A stretch of DNA of 64,000 nucleotides from Bog-473 sp963721585. GTDB taxonomy: Bacteria; Actinomycetota; Acidimicrobiia; Acidimicrobiales; RAAP-2. This document shows positions 1 to 7,847 of the stretch, piece after piece. The stretch's first letter is position 1. Each line of letters starts with the position of its first letter. The notes under the pieces are model-generated. The model made no database searches. It was not told the DNA's origin and saw only the letters and a program-made list of their open reading frames with translations. The DNA lies in assembly GCA_963721585.1 (NCBI GenBank), contig CAVRJN010000008.1, positions 744,001 to 808,000 on the forward strand, given 5' to 3'. Made by a program: the position numbers and the translations under genes.

Positions 1-405
1 CAGCGCCCAATTGATCACCTCGGGCCCGCAGCGCGGCACCGTCACCGCCATGGAGCCGCCGGGCCGGAGGACGCGGGCCAACTCGCGCATGGCCGCGGCG
101 TCGTCGGGGATGTGCTCGAGCACCTCCGAAGCGATCACCCGATCGAAGGTCCCATCCTCGAACGGCAGCGCGAGCGCGTCGCCCTGCACCGCCGTCGCCG
201 GATGATCCGCAGGGATCTCCCCCATCTCAATCATGGCGGCGAACGTGCCGCGCACCTGCGCCACCTCCTCGGGGCCGGCATCGAGGGCCACCACCGCCGC
301 ACCACGGCGGGCGGCCTCGAATGCGTGGCGCCCGAATCCGCAGCCAAGGTCCAGGACACGATCGCCGGGTCCGACCCCGAGCCTGTCGTAGTCGACCGTC
401 AGCAT
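1..405 (-). CDS. Class I SAM-dependent methyltransferase, 3' end outside the window
   Basis: Only the first 135 codons are present. The reading frame shows the Rossmann SAM-binding motif I (VLDLGCGFGRHAFEAA, about residues 18-33), an acidic loop after strand 2 (VVALDAG), motif IV (FDRVIASEVLEHIPDD) and the LRPGG turn typical of small-molecule or lipid methyltransferases. The ATG overlaps the stop of the upstream glycosyltransferase by one base (TGATG), so the two are translationally coupled. The coupling suggests a role in modifying a glycolipid or glycan made with that glycosyltransferase. The substrate cannot be told from sequence. Confidence 0.85.
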   Translation of the reverse strand, partial: MLTVDYDRLGVGPGDRVLDLGCGFGRHAFEAARRGAAVVALDAGPEEVAQVRGTFAAMIEMGEIPADHPATAVQGDALALPFEDGTFDRVIASEVLEHIPDDAAAMRELARVLRPGGSMAVTVPRCGPEVINWAL

Positions 406-1814
406 CAGGCTGCTCCCCGGGCCAGCGGCTCGCCCGGACCGTCGACCGCGACCGACGGCGCGCCCGGAAGCGGCTCCCCCGCGATGACAGCGTCGTAACA
501 GGCGGCGGTCCCTGCGGCGGTGACCTGCCACGTGAAGCGGCTGACCACGCGCTCCCGTCCCGCGGCACCGAGACGGGCGCGCAGATCCGCGTCGTCGAGC
601 AAGCGGGCAATGGCCCCCGCCAGTGCGCCAGGATCGTCCGGCGGCACGAGGAGCCCCGTCTTCCCGTCGGTGCCCACGACCTCCGGCAGCGCGCCCCCCG
701 TCGTCGCCACCACGGCCACGCCGCACGACATCGCCTCGATCGCCGGCAGCGAGAAACCCTCGTAGAGCGATGGCACGACGGCGACCTGGGCCTCGCCGTA
801 GAGGTGGGCCAGCTCGTCGTCGGTGATGCCGCTCACGCAGTGCACGGCGTCGGCCAGGCCCAGACGCGCGATGGCCCGGTCGACCCGCCCGCCTTCGTTG
901 GGACGGCCGATCACGGTCAGCTCGACATCACGCTCGGTCCGCAGCTTCGCCACCGCCTCGAGAAGTGGCACCAGTCCCTTCATGGGCACGTCGCTGCTCG
1001 AGGTCACCATGATCCGCCCGGGCACCGGGGTCACGTCGTCGAAGGGCCGGAACACGTGGTGGTCGACCCCGACGGGGACCACCGTCATCCGCTCGGGCGC
1101 CACATCCATCTGTGCCGCGATGTCCTGGCGCGAATTCTGCGACACCGTCAGCACGGCGGGGAGGGCACGAGCCACCCGCACCTGCATGCCGAGAAAGCCG
1201 AACCAGCGCCGCGTCGTGAATCGTTGCCACGGGTTCGTCGTATGCGACAGGGCGAGCTGGCGGTCGACCGTGATGGGATGGTGCAGCGTCGTCAACAGCG
1301 GCCAGCCGTCTTCCACCATGCCCAGCATCCCGGTGCCGAGGCACTGATTGTCGTGCACGACGTCGAATTCGTCCCGGCGCTGCGCCAGGAGCTGGCGGGC
1401 GCGTCGTGAGTAGGCCAGGGGCTCCCCGAAACCGGCCGTGCACATGATGGCGAACTCGGTCCAGTCCTCCCGGGAGGTGAACTCGCTCCGGTGGGGGACG
1501 CGAAAGGGGTCGGGCTGGCGGTAGAGGTCGAGGCCGCGGACGGGGGTGAATCCCACACCCTCGTCGAGATCGGGCCACGGCGGGCCGGAGAAGACCTCGA
1601 CCGAATGACCCAGGGCGACCAGCTCACGGGTCAGGTGGCGGGTGTAGACGCCCTGCCCGCCGCAACGGGGGTTCCCCCGATAAATCAGGAAGGCGATCCG
1701 CAATCCCCCAGGTCGGGGCGGCGCGGCGGCCACCGGGGCGGGAAGCTCAATGTGCCGGGAGCGCTCCCAGGATTCCCTTGTTTCGATCCACTTCTGGCGA
1801 GGCGTTTTAGGCAA
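405..1814 (-). CDS. GT4-family glycosyltransferase
   Basis: The 469-residue protein has the two-Rossmann GT-B layout. The N-terminal lobe begins with RIAFLIYRGNPRCGGQGVY, containing the glycine-rich acceptor loop. The C-terminal nucleotide-sugar lobe carries the retaining E-x7-E signature in YEGFSLPAIEAM, followed by GVAVVATTGGALPEVVG. It probably transfers a sugar from an NDP- or GDP-sugar to a cytoplasmic or membrane lipid acceptor. The open frame starts at a TTG; no in-frame ATG precedes the conserved N-terminus, so the start is uncertain by a few codons. It is directly coupled to the methyltransferase downstream. The metal-transport gene upstream ends 98 bp away, so this may be a separate transcript. 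Confidence 0.85.
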   Translation of the reverse strand: MPKTPRQKWIETRESWERSRHIELPAPVAAAPPRPGGLRIAFLIYRGNPRCGGQGVYTRHLTRELVALGHSVEVFSGPPWPDLDEGVGFTPVRGLDLYRQPDPFRVPHRSEFTSREDWTEFAIMCTAGFGEPLAYSRRARQLLAQRRDEFDVVHDNQCLGTGMLGMVEDGWPLLTTLHHPITVDRQLALSHTTNPWQRFTTRRWFGFLGMQVRVARALPAVLTVSQNSRQDIAAQMDVAPERMTVVPVGVDHHVFRPFDDVTPVPGRIMVTSSSDVPMKGLVPLLEAVAKLRTERDVELTVIGRPNEGGRVDRAIARLGLADAVHCVSGITDDELAHLYGEAQVAVVPSLYEGFSLPAIEAMSCGVAVVATTGGALPEVVGTDGKTGLLVPPDDPGALAGAIARLLDDADLRARLGAAGRERVVSRFTWQVTAAGTAACYDAVIAGEPLPGAPSVAVDGPGEPLARGAA

Positions 1815-1912
1815 CGGATGTCCCGACTCGACTCACCATGACCCTCTAGCCTCCCCGAACCCCCTGGTCCTTCGCAAACGGCCGCTCACGGGAGGCCCCT
1901 GCGGGCCGCCGC

Positions 1913-3154
1913 TCAACCGAGTCCGAACCAGCTGAGCACGGTGAGCAGGACGTAGACACCGGCCACCACGGCAACGGCGACGATGGCAAACCCTCCCGCC
2001 CAGCGCGCCACAGGGCCGTTGGCCGCCGAGCCGAGGAGCGAGCGCCGGTTGGCCAGCACCAGGATCAGAATGAGCGTCATCGGCGTGATCACGCCTTCGA
2101 GCACCTGGGTGTTGAGGATGAGCGTGATCAAGTTGCCCGGGACGAGCACCACCGCCGCACCGATGAGGATCTGGAAGGTGAAGATGCCGAGGAAGACGGG
2201 GGCCTGGCGGAAGCTCGACGAGACCGAGCGCTCGACGCCGATCGCCTCGGCCACGGCGTAGGAAGTCGAGAGCGGCACCACGGCCGCGGCAAGGGCGGAG
2301 GCCCCGAGAAGACCGAGACCGAACAGCGTCGTGGCGAAAGCACCGGCGACCGGCTTCAGTCCTTCGGCGGCCGTCGTGGCCGAGGTGAGCGGACCGGTGC
2401 CCCCGATCGTGGCACCGGTGGCGACGATGATCGACATCGCCACGATGGCGGCGAGGACGGCGCCGGTGATCGCGTCGACGCGCTGGAAGTGGTACTCCTC
2501 CGGCTTGACGCCCTTGTCGACGACAGCGCCCGCCTCGTACAGCTGGATGTACGGCGTGATGGTGGTGCCGATGAGGGCGACCGAGAGGAGGAGAAACGAC
2601 TTCGAGGCTTCGAAATGGGGCCACACGGTGTTGACGGCGACTTGGTGCCAATTGGGCCGCGCCAGGACGGCGGCAATCGGATAGGCGATGAAGACGACGG
2701 TGAGCAGCAGGAAGATCCGTTCGGCGTAGCGGTAGGAACCGAAGAGCACGAGCGACCAGATCGCAACAGCGGCGATGGGGACCGATATGTAGCGCGAGAC
2801 ATCGAACAGCTCGAAAGAGGTCGCGATGCCGCCGAACTCGGTCACCATCAGACCGATGTTGGCGATGGCGAAGGCGGTGATGGCGAAGGCGGCGAGCCGG
2901 AGGTCGAACTCCTCCCGGATGAGGGCGGCGAGACCCTTCCCGGTGTAGGTCGCCAGACGGGCCACCATCTCCTGAACGATGACGTAGGCCACGGTGATCA
3001 GCACCATCAGGAAGAGGGTGCGGTAGATGAACTGCGCTCCGGCAGACGAATAGGTGACGATGCCGCCGGCGTCGTTGCCGGCCGCGGCCGCGATCAATCC
3101 CGGCCCGGCGGCGGCCAGGTAGATCAGCCACCGCCGCGACACCTTCAATTTCAC
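1913..3154 (-). CDS. NRAMP-family carrier, NRMT-like (probable Mg2+ transporter)
   Basis: The 413-residue membrane protein is alpha-helical throughout (about 11 helices) with the SLC11/NRAMP opening GPGLIAAAAG. Canonical NRAMP metal sites are DPGN in helix 1 and MPH in helix 6. Here they read D28-A-G-G and T200-P-Y202, so the asparagine and the soft methionine ligand are both missing. Loss of the methionine is the known hallmark of NRAMP-related magnesium transporters, so Mg2+ rather than Mn2+/Fe2+ is the inferred substrate. The GTG start overlaps the stop of the upstream PRC/MgtE_N/CBS gene by four bases (GTGA). Uptake across the cytoplasmic membrane is inferred, not shown. Confidence 0.85.
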   Translation of the reverse strand: MKLKVSRRWLIYLAAAGPGLIAAAAGNDAGGIVTYSSAGAQFIYRTLFLMVLITVAYVIVQEMVARLATYTGKGLAALIREEFDLRLAAFAITAFAIANIGLMVTEFGGIATSFELFDVSRYISVPIAAVAIWSLVLFGSYRYAERIFLLLTVVFIAYPIAAVLARPNWHQVAVNTVWPHFEASKSFLLLSVALIGTTITPYIQLYEAGAVVDKGVKPEEYHFQRVDAITGAVLAAIVAMSIIVATGATIGGTGPLTSATTAAEGLKPVAGAFATTLFGLGLLGASALAAAVVPLSTSYAVAEAIGVERSVSSSFRQAPVFLGIFTFQILIGAAVVLVPGNLITLILNTQVLEGVITPMTLILILVLANRRSLLGSAANGPVARWAGGFAIVAVAVVAGVYVLLTVLSWFGLG

Positions 3155-4560
3155 GACAGAAGGCGGGGAAAGTGGAACCGACCCTTGGTCGGCACCAATG
3201 CATCGAGCACGTCGTCGGCCAGGATGCGCCCGATGGGACGAGCGTCGTCGTCGACGACCACCATGGAATGGCGCCGGGCTTCGACCAGCTGCGCTGCCGC
3301 TTCCCCCGCCGATGTGTGGGGCTTCACCGTGACCACGTCCTCGTCACCGAGGAGCGCGGACATGCGCGTGTCGATGGAGGTCCGCAGCGCCAGCAGGATG
3401 TCGAGCACGCTGACATCGCTCAGGAGGCGACCGTCATCGTCGATCACGGCCACCGCATCGAGGTCGGCGCCGTGCGCCCGCGCCTCGGACAGCCGGTCGA
3501 CGACCTTCTTGACCTTGTCACCCGACCTGGCCGTGACGAGGGCTGTCGTCATGATCCCCCCCGCCTCGTCCTCCTCGTAGCCGAGGAGCTCACGCAGCGA
3601 GAGCGCTGTCACGGCGGGGATGTGGCGGAGCACCTCGGCCTGCACGGCCACGGGGAGGTCGCGCAACGCGTCGACCGCCTCGTCGGGTTCCATGGCGGCG
3701 AGGAGGCGAGCGGCCTCGACCGGATCTGACTCCCGCAGGAGCTGTTCGAGGTCCTCGGGCTGCATCTCCTCGAGGGCATCGGCGGCCTCGTCCGGTCCGA
3801 GCGCGGCGAGGAGCTCGCGACGCTCGTCCCGCCGCAGGTCCTCGAGGAGGTCGGCCAGCTCACCGGGCCGCAGGCGGTGCAGGCCTTCATTCGTCGTCTT
3901 GAGGCGCACGTGGGTGGCCGCGCCGCTGACATCCTTCGCCGCATCGGCGAAGGGCTGAATGGCGGCCCAGTCGATGACACGGTCGGGCGTCGGGCGTGGC
4001 CGCCACCGGCGTGGGCCGAGGCGGCGCAGGAGCGTGGCGTTGGAGACATCGGCTCCCACGAGTCGGATGCGACCGATCACCTCGGCCAGGTAGAGGTCGG
4101 CGGCCCGAATGACCTGGACTCCCTCGACGTCGACGAGCTGGTGGTCGAGCACGTCCTTCGCCAGAAGCACCTCGCCGGGGCGGCGGATGACATCACGCAG
4201 GTCGAGCCGGGACGAACGCAGGATCACCTCGGCGTGGCCGATGCGGTCGATGGCGGATGCCGGCACGAAGGCGAGGCGGCGACCGACCCGGATCACCAGG
4301 CCGCTGACGGGCGGGTACGTCTGCCCGTCGGCCCAGCGGGCGACGACGTCGTCCAACCGGCCGATCTCCTGCCCGGTCTGGTTCTGCACAGGGCGGCCGA
4401 GAAGGCCGGCCAATGACACGATGGAATCGAAGACGCCCTCGGACGCCAGGATGCGGCGCGTGCGGCGCCGGCGCTGGTGCGGGGGGCGCTCTGCGTCGCG
4501 GGAACGGACTTGGATCAAACGTGAGCGCCTCGGCGCGCTCGTCGATGGTGGCGTGGCCAT
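3151..4560 (-). CDS. Cytoplasmic PRC-barrel / MgtE_N / double-CBS regulator, no transport domain
   Basis: The 469-residue soluble protein has two PRC-barrel-like segments (about residues 50-115 and 130-185), an MgtE_N superhelix (about 228-330, repeated LLEDLRRDERRELLAAL and ALEEMQPEDLEQLL units), the EDEAGGIMTT motif, and two CBS domains (about 338-398 and 400-460). In MgtE these domains form the Mg2+-sensing gate, but the five-helix MgtE channel is absent. Translational coupling to the NRAMP-like gene suggests this protein gates or regulates that carrier according to cytosolic Mg2+. The ATG has a good Shine-Dalgarno (AGGAGG, about 8 bases upstream). An N-terminal Arg-rich stretch (residues 11-37) is an oddity. 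Confidence 0.85.
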   Translation of the reverse strand: MATPPSTSAPRRSRLIQVRSRDAERPPHQRRRRTRRILASEGVFDSIVSLAGLLGRPVQNQTGQEIGRLDDVVARWADGQTYPPVSGLVIRVGRRLAFVPASAIDRIGHAEVILRSSRLDLRDVIRRPGEVLLAKDVLDHQLVDVEGVQVIRAADLYLAEVIGRIRLVGADVSNATLLRRLGPRRWRPRPTPDRVIDWAAIQPFADAAKDVSGAATHVRLKTTNEGLHRLRPGELADLLEDLRRDERRELLAALGPDEAADALEEMQPEDLEQLLRESDPVEAARLLAAMEPDEAVDALRDLPVAVQAEVLRHIPAVTALSLRELLGYEEDEAGGIMTTALVTARSGDKVKKVVDRLSEARAHGADLDAVAVIDDDGRLLSDVSVLDILLALRTSIDTRMSALLGDEDVVTVKPHTSAGEAAAQLVEARRHSMVVVDDDARPIGRILADDVLDALVPTKGRFHFPRLLS

Positions 4561-4881
4561 GGAGCTCCCTCCTGTGGCGTCCTCAGGGGACCGGTTCGGA
4601 TCAGATGTCTGGTGGGCGCCGCCCGCGCCAGAGGATCAATGCCCGGTTCGCAGCTCAGGGCAGGGGTGTGGCGCGAATCAGCCGGGGGGCGGAGTTGGGC
4701 ATGCGCCGGCCGTCCTACTGGGGGGTTCGCCCCTCGACATGGCCGCACCTCCTTCTCCGTCGTCCCTGTGCGGGAGGATCACGCCGACAATCACGGCACG
4801 AGCATGTTACCGGGCCGTCCGCTCGTGATTGGGCCCCGACCCGGTCACGCCGGGGCCGATTTGCCAGGTACCGTGCCCCTT
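4561..4881. promoter_or_regulatory. Divergent intergenic region: leader/attenuator side and acyl-CoA dehydrogenase promoter side
   Basis: This 321-bp stretch separates the divergent Mg-type operon (minus) and acyl-CoA dehydrogenase (plus). On the minus strand it holds the leader ORF, then a GC-rich segment around 4609-4633 that can fold in more than one way (TCTGG...CCAGA outer stem, GGCGC...GCGCC inner stem), as expected of a switchable leader. I looked for M-box and ydaO consensus blocks and could not recognise either. No convincing -10/-35 pair is visible. Confidence 0.35.
4678..4740 (-). CDS. Proline-rich leader peptide upstream of the Mg-type transport operon
   Basis: A 20-codon ORF reads MSRGEPPSRTAGACPTPPPG and stop. 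Its ATG is preceded by a near-perfect Shine-Dalgarno (AAGGAGG, 7-base gap), better than that of most genes here. It lies 117 bases before the operon's first start codon, on the same strand. Six of 20 residues are proline, in a PP and a PTPPP cluster. Mg2+ leader ORFs such as mgtL and mgtP in Salmonella use proline codons whose translation depends on Mg2+, so an attenuation role is plausible by analogy. There is no conservation evidence available here, so it could also be a chance ORF. Confidence 0.55.
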   Translation of the reverse strand: MSRGEPPSRTAGACPTPPPG

Positions 4882-6108
4882 ATGGACCTGGCCTACCCAC
4901 CCGAAGCCGAGGAATTCAGGAGCGAGATCGCCGAATGGCTCAAGGCGAACCTCCCCGACGGCTGGGGCGGCCCGGGATTCTCCATGACGCCTGTCGAGCG
5001 GAAAGCCTTCAACGAGGCATGGACGAACAAGTTGTACGGCGGAGGATGGATCTGCGCCAGCTGGCCGATCGAGTACGGCGGCAAGGGCCTGAGCCTGTTG
5101 CAGCAGGTCGTGCTCAACGAGGAGTTCGCCCGTGCCGGCGCCCCGTTGCGGGCCGACTTCTTCGGCGACACCCTCGTCGGTCCGACGATTCTGCAGTGGG
5201 GCACCGAAGAGCAGAAGAAGCAGTTCATCCCCGGCATCTTGAAAGGCGAGATCGCATGGTGCCAGGGGTTCAGCGAACCCGACGCCGGCTCGGACCTGGC
5301 CGGCCTCAAGACGCGGGCCGAGCTCGACGGCGACGAGTGGGTGATCAACGGGCAGAAGGTGTGGACGACCCAGGCGCACTACGCCGACTACATCTTCCTT
5401 CTGGCCCGCACGGACCCCGACGCGCCGAAGCACGCCGGTATCTCGTACCTGCTGGTCCCCATGAAGCAGCCCGGGGTGGAGGTGCGGCCGATTGAACAGG
5501 TAGACGGCTCAGCGGAATTCAACGAGGTCTTCTTCACCAACGTGCGCTGCCCGAAGGACAACGTCATCGGCGGCGTGAACAACGGATGGAAGGTCGCAAT
5601 GACGACCCTCGGTTTCGAGCGCGGCACATCGTCGACCACCGGCCACCGGCGTTTCCAGAAGGAATTCGACGAGATCCTGGCCGAGGCGCGCCGGCGGGGG
5701 CGCGCGAGCGATCCTCTGACCCGCCAGCGCTTGGCGCGCTCGTGGTCGAAAATCAAGATCATGCAGATCAACGGCTTCCGCACGCTGACCGACGTGCTCA
5801 ACGGCACGCACACGACCGCCGCGCTGGGCGCGTGCAACAAGATGTTCTGGTCGGAAGCGCACCAGGAGACGTTGCTGCTCGGTATGGACATCCTGGGCAT
5901 GGACGGCCAGATCCTGCTGGGTGACGAGGGCGGGGACACCCTCCTCCCCGGCGCCCGCCGGGCCAAAGCCAGTTACCCCGTCAACAACCTGCAGTCACTG
6001 TTCTTCTTCTCGCGTTCGGAGACGATCTGGGGCGGGACGGCCGAGATCCAACGGAACATCGTGGGCGAGCGCGTACTCGGCCTACCGAAGGAACCGAAAC
6101 CCCATTAG
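4882..6108 (+). CDS. Acyl-CoA dehydrogenase (FadE-type)
   Basis: The 408-residue flavoprotein matches the full length of the family. It has the N-terminal helical domain, the FAD/substrate segment WCQGFSEPDAGSDLAGLKTRA, the beta domain QKVWTTQAHYADYIFLLARTD, and the C-terminal GGTAEIQRNIVGERVLG signature. It would oxidise an acyl-CoA to the trans-2-enoyl-CoA and pass electrons to ETF. The start chosen is the ATG before DLAYPPEAEEFR; a longer frame running 270 bases upstream has no homology-like sequence. It stands alone, so its substrate (fatty, steroid side chain or branched acyl-CoA) is open. Confidence 0.92.
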   Translation: MDLAYPPEAEEFRSEIAEWLKANLPDGWGGPGFSMTPVERKAFNEAWTNKLYGGGWICASWPIEYGGKGLSLLQQVVLNEEFARAGAPLRADFFGDTLVGPTILQWGTEEQKKQFIPGILKGEIAWCQGFSEPDAGSDLAGLKTRAELDGDEWVINGQKVWTTQAHYADYIFLLARTDPDAPKHAGISYLLVPMKQPGVEVRPIEQVDGSAEFNEVFFTNVRCPKDNVIGGVNNGWKVAMTTLGFERGTSSTTGHRRFQKEFDEILAEARRRGRASDPLTRQRLARSWSKIKIMQINGFRTLTDVLNGTHTTAALGACNKMFWSEAHQETLLLGMDILGMDGQILLGDEGGDTLLPGARRAKASYPVNNLQSLFFFSRSETIWGGTAEIQRNIVGERVLGLPKEPKPH

Positions 6109-6210
6109 GCGAGGGCGGGCTCCGGCGCGCCGCCTCGATTGCTCGAGAGGCAGGACGCGGAGGACGCGACGGGCGTTCCGCGCGCCCTCACAAGACGGCC
6201 GGGGTGCGGC

Positions 6211-6873
6211 GTGACAGAGACCACCACGAAACCCACCCGCGTCATCATCGTGGACGGCCATCCCGTGTTCGCCGAGGCACTGGCCATCGCCATCGAGGGG
6301 ACCGGGGAGCTGACCTGCGTCGGGACCGCAGACGACATCGATGCGGCCACCGGCCTGGCGGAGGCGTACCAACCGGACGTTGCCGTCCTGGACATCCAAC
6401 TGAGCGGGAGCGAAGGCGTGCGCCTCCTCCTCGAGCGACATCCCCGGATGCGCGTGCTCGTCCTCACCGGACTGCCGCTCAACCCCGCGTTGGTCCACGA
6501 GGTGGCCAACTCCGGTGCCGCCGGCCTCCTCCCCAAGTCGACCAGTCTCGGGGTCGTGGTCGGGACGATTCCCGCACTCGGTGGACACACGTTCGCCGTT
6601 GACCGCCAGAGCCTGATCGGCCTGTGCGAGAGTGCCGGAGGCCCGGCCGTCAGGCGCAGCAGCGACTCGTCGCCTCTGACTGGGCGTGAGGGCGACATCC
6701 TCTCGCTGCTCGCCGTCGGGGTCGATCTCCAGGGGGCCGCCGGCCGGCTGGGCATCACGGTCAACACCGCTCGCGGGTACGTCAAGAACCTCTACCGCAA
6801 GCTCGGGGTCCACAACCAGCTCGAGCTGTTGGCGGTGGCCCGGGAGCGCGGCCTGCTCAATCCGACGGAGTGA
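6211..6873 (+). CDS. NarL/LuxR-family response regulator
   Basis: The 220-residue protein has a receiver domain (VIIVDGHPVFAEALAIAI, then phospho-acceptor Asp in VAVLDIQLSGSEG, then LVLTGLPLN and the lysine in LLPKS), a linker, and a LuxR-type helix-turn-helix (LTGREGDILSLLAVG...NTARGYVKNLYRKLGVHNQLEL). The recognition helix departs from the usual T-V-K-x-H: it reads NTARGYVKN. The GTG start before TETTTKPTRV keeps the domain boundary tight; the frame is open further upstream without obvious homology. No sensor kinase lies nearby, so it is an orphan regulator in this window. Confidence 0.88.
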   Translation: MTETTTKPTRVIIVDGHPVFAEALAIAIEGTGELTCVGTADDIDAATGLAEAYQPDVAVLDIQLSGSEGVRLLLERHPRMRVLVLTGLPLNPALVHEVANSGAAGLLPKSTSLGVVVGTIPALGGHTFAVDRQSLIGLCESAGGPAVRRSSDSSPLTGREGDILSLLAVGVDLQGAAGRLGITVNTARGYVKNLYRKLGVHNQLELLAVARERGLLNPTE

Positions 6874-6918
6874 GTCGCGGGCGGGCGGACCCATCGGGCC
6901 GGGTTGCGCCGGCTGTTT

Positions 6919-6953
6919 CCCCTACTCTGTGGACGGCAACCCCTACTCTGTGG
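6919..6953. repeat. Two direct repeats, 21-bp period, upstream of the CBS gene
   Basis: The 14-base sequence CCCCTACTCTGTGG occurs at 6919-6932 and again at 6940-6953, exactly 21 bp (two helical turns) apart. It lies 45-80 bp before the CBS-protein start. The phasing is what a dimeric activator or repressor site would show. No known regulator consensus was recognised. Confidence 0.6.
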
Positions 6954-6997
6954 CCGGTAAGAGGACGGGTCGGACACTGCGAACGGGGTGAACAGCC

Positions 6998-7417
6998 ATG
7001 CTGGTGAGAGAGTGCCTGCGAACGGCGCCGGTGACCGTCCCTCCGGGATGCACCATGGAGGAGGCTGGGCGGCTGCTGGGGAGCCACGGCGTCGGCTCGC
7101 TCCTGGTCGTCGACGGCGATCGCCTGGTGGGGATCGTGACGGACCGTGACATCACCGTGCGCGGCGTGGGTCAGGGAAAGCCCGCGTCCAGCCCGGTCGA
7201 GGCGGTCATGACGGCCGACCCGGTCACGATTCAAGGTTCGGCCGATGTCTACGAGGCGTTCACGATCTTCAAGACCGCCACGTCCCGTCGGCTTCCAGTC
7301 CTGGAGGACCAGGACCTCGCCGGGATCATTTCGGTCGACGATCTGCTGCTGTCGCTCGTCACCGAGTTCGGCGCGGTGATGTCCCCGGTCGCCCAGAAGT
7401 TGGTCCACCCGGCCTGA
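6998..7417 (+). CDS. Two-CBS-domain protein
   Basis: The 139-residue protein is just a Bateman module: two CBS domains (about residues 1-60 and 66-130) with the usual GSLLVVDGDRLVGIVTDRDI and RRLPVLEDQDLAGIISVDDLL strands. Such proteins bind adenosyl ligands and regulate partner enzymes or channels in the cytosol. The ATG follows AACGGGGTGAACAGCC, with only a weak Shine-Dalgarno. Phased direct repeats upstream suggest specific regulation. The partner is not evident from neighbours. Confidence 0.85.
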   Translation: MLVRECLRTAPVTVPPGCTMEEAGRLLGSHGVGSLLVVDGDRLVGIVTDRDITVRGVGQGKPASSPVEAVMTADPVTIQGSADVYEAFTIFKTATSRRLPVLEDQDLAGIISVDDLLLSLVTEFGAVMSPVAQKLVHPA

Positions 7418-7424
7418 ACGAGTA

Positions 7425-7444
7425 CCCGGCCGCTGGCAGCCGGG
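7425..7444. terminator. GC-rich hairpin between convergent genes
   Basis: CCCGGC at 7425-7430 pairs with GCCGGG at 7439-7444, giving a six-bp stem and eight-base loop between the convergent CBS and Nfu genes. There is no T-tract on either side, so termination is an inference from position and structure only. Confidence 0.4.
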
Positions 7445-7452
7445 CGGGGGGC

Positions 7453-7821
7453 CTACAGGCTCGGGACGTAGCCGCCCGAGCCGAGCGCGGCACTCTCGTC
7501 GATGCCCAACGAGTCATCGATCCCGCCGATGACGTCGGTCACCCAGGGCAGGCGCTCCTTCAGGATCCGCTCCACCCCGCCGGACAGGGTGGCGGAGCTG
7601 ATGGCACAGGAACTGCACGCACCTTGGAGCTGGACTTCGATCACCCCCGCCTCGACGTCGGCCCGAACCAGGACGAGATCACCCCCGTCGGCCTGCACGG
7701 CCGGCCGCATGAGGTCCATGATGCCCTGGAGCTTGTCCAGGCGATCAGCCCGCTCGGCGTCGCTCAGCTGGGACTGGGTACCGGTCACCTCTCCATTGTG
7801 CCGTGCCCGCAGGCTGCCCAT
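7453..7821 (-). CDS. NifU-like C-terminal domain protein (Fe-S scaffold/carrier)
   Basis: The protein of about 122 residues carries the Nfu domain: LDKLQGIMDLMRPAVQADGGDLVLV, then the cluster-binding C-x2-C in GACSSCAISSATLSGGVERILKERLPWV. It would bind and transfer a [4Fe-4S] cluster to apoproteins. The C-terminal GGYVPSL tail is beyond the domain. Start choice is uncertain: the ATG at 7821 (MGSLRARHN) has no good Shine-Dalgarno, and a GTG at 7788 (VTGTQSQLSD) has GGAG only two bases away. It follows the FAH-family gene by 26 bases and probably shares its transcript. Confidence 0.85.
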   Translation of the reverse strand: MGSLRARHNGEVTGTQSQLSDAERADRLDKLQGIMDLMRPAVQADGGDLVLVRADVEAGVIEVQLQGACSSCAISSATLSGGVERILKERLPWVTDVIGGIDDSLGIDESAALGSGGYVPSL

Positions 7822-7847
7822 GCACCAGCCGGCCGCCGGAACCGGAC

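Noticed and set aside
1833..3203. 456-codon minus-strand ORF over the NRAMP-like gene
   Set aside because: Arg/His-rich frame shadow of the membrane protein gene in high-GC DNA.
4561..4881. Known Mg2+ M-box or c-di-AMP ydaO riboswitch
   Set aside because: The conserved blocks of either class could not be matched by eye; the leader ORF is the better-supported element.
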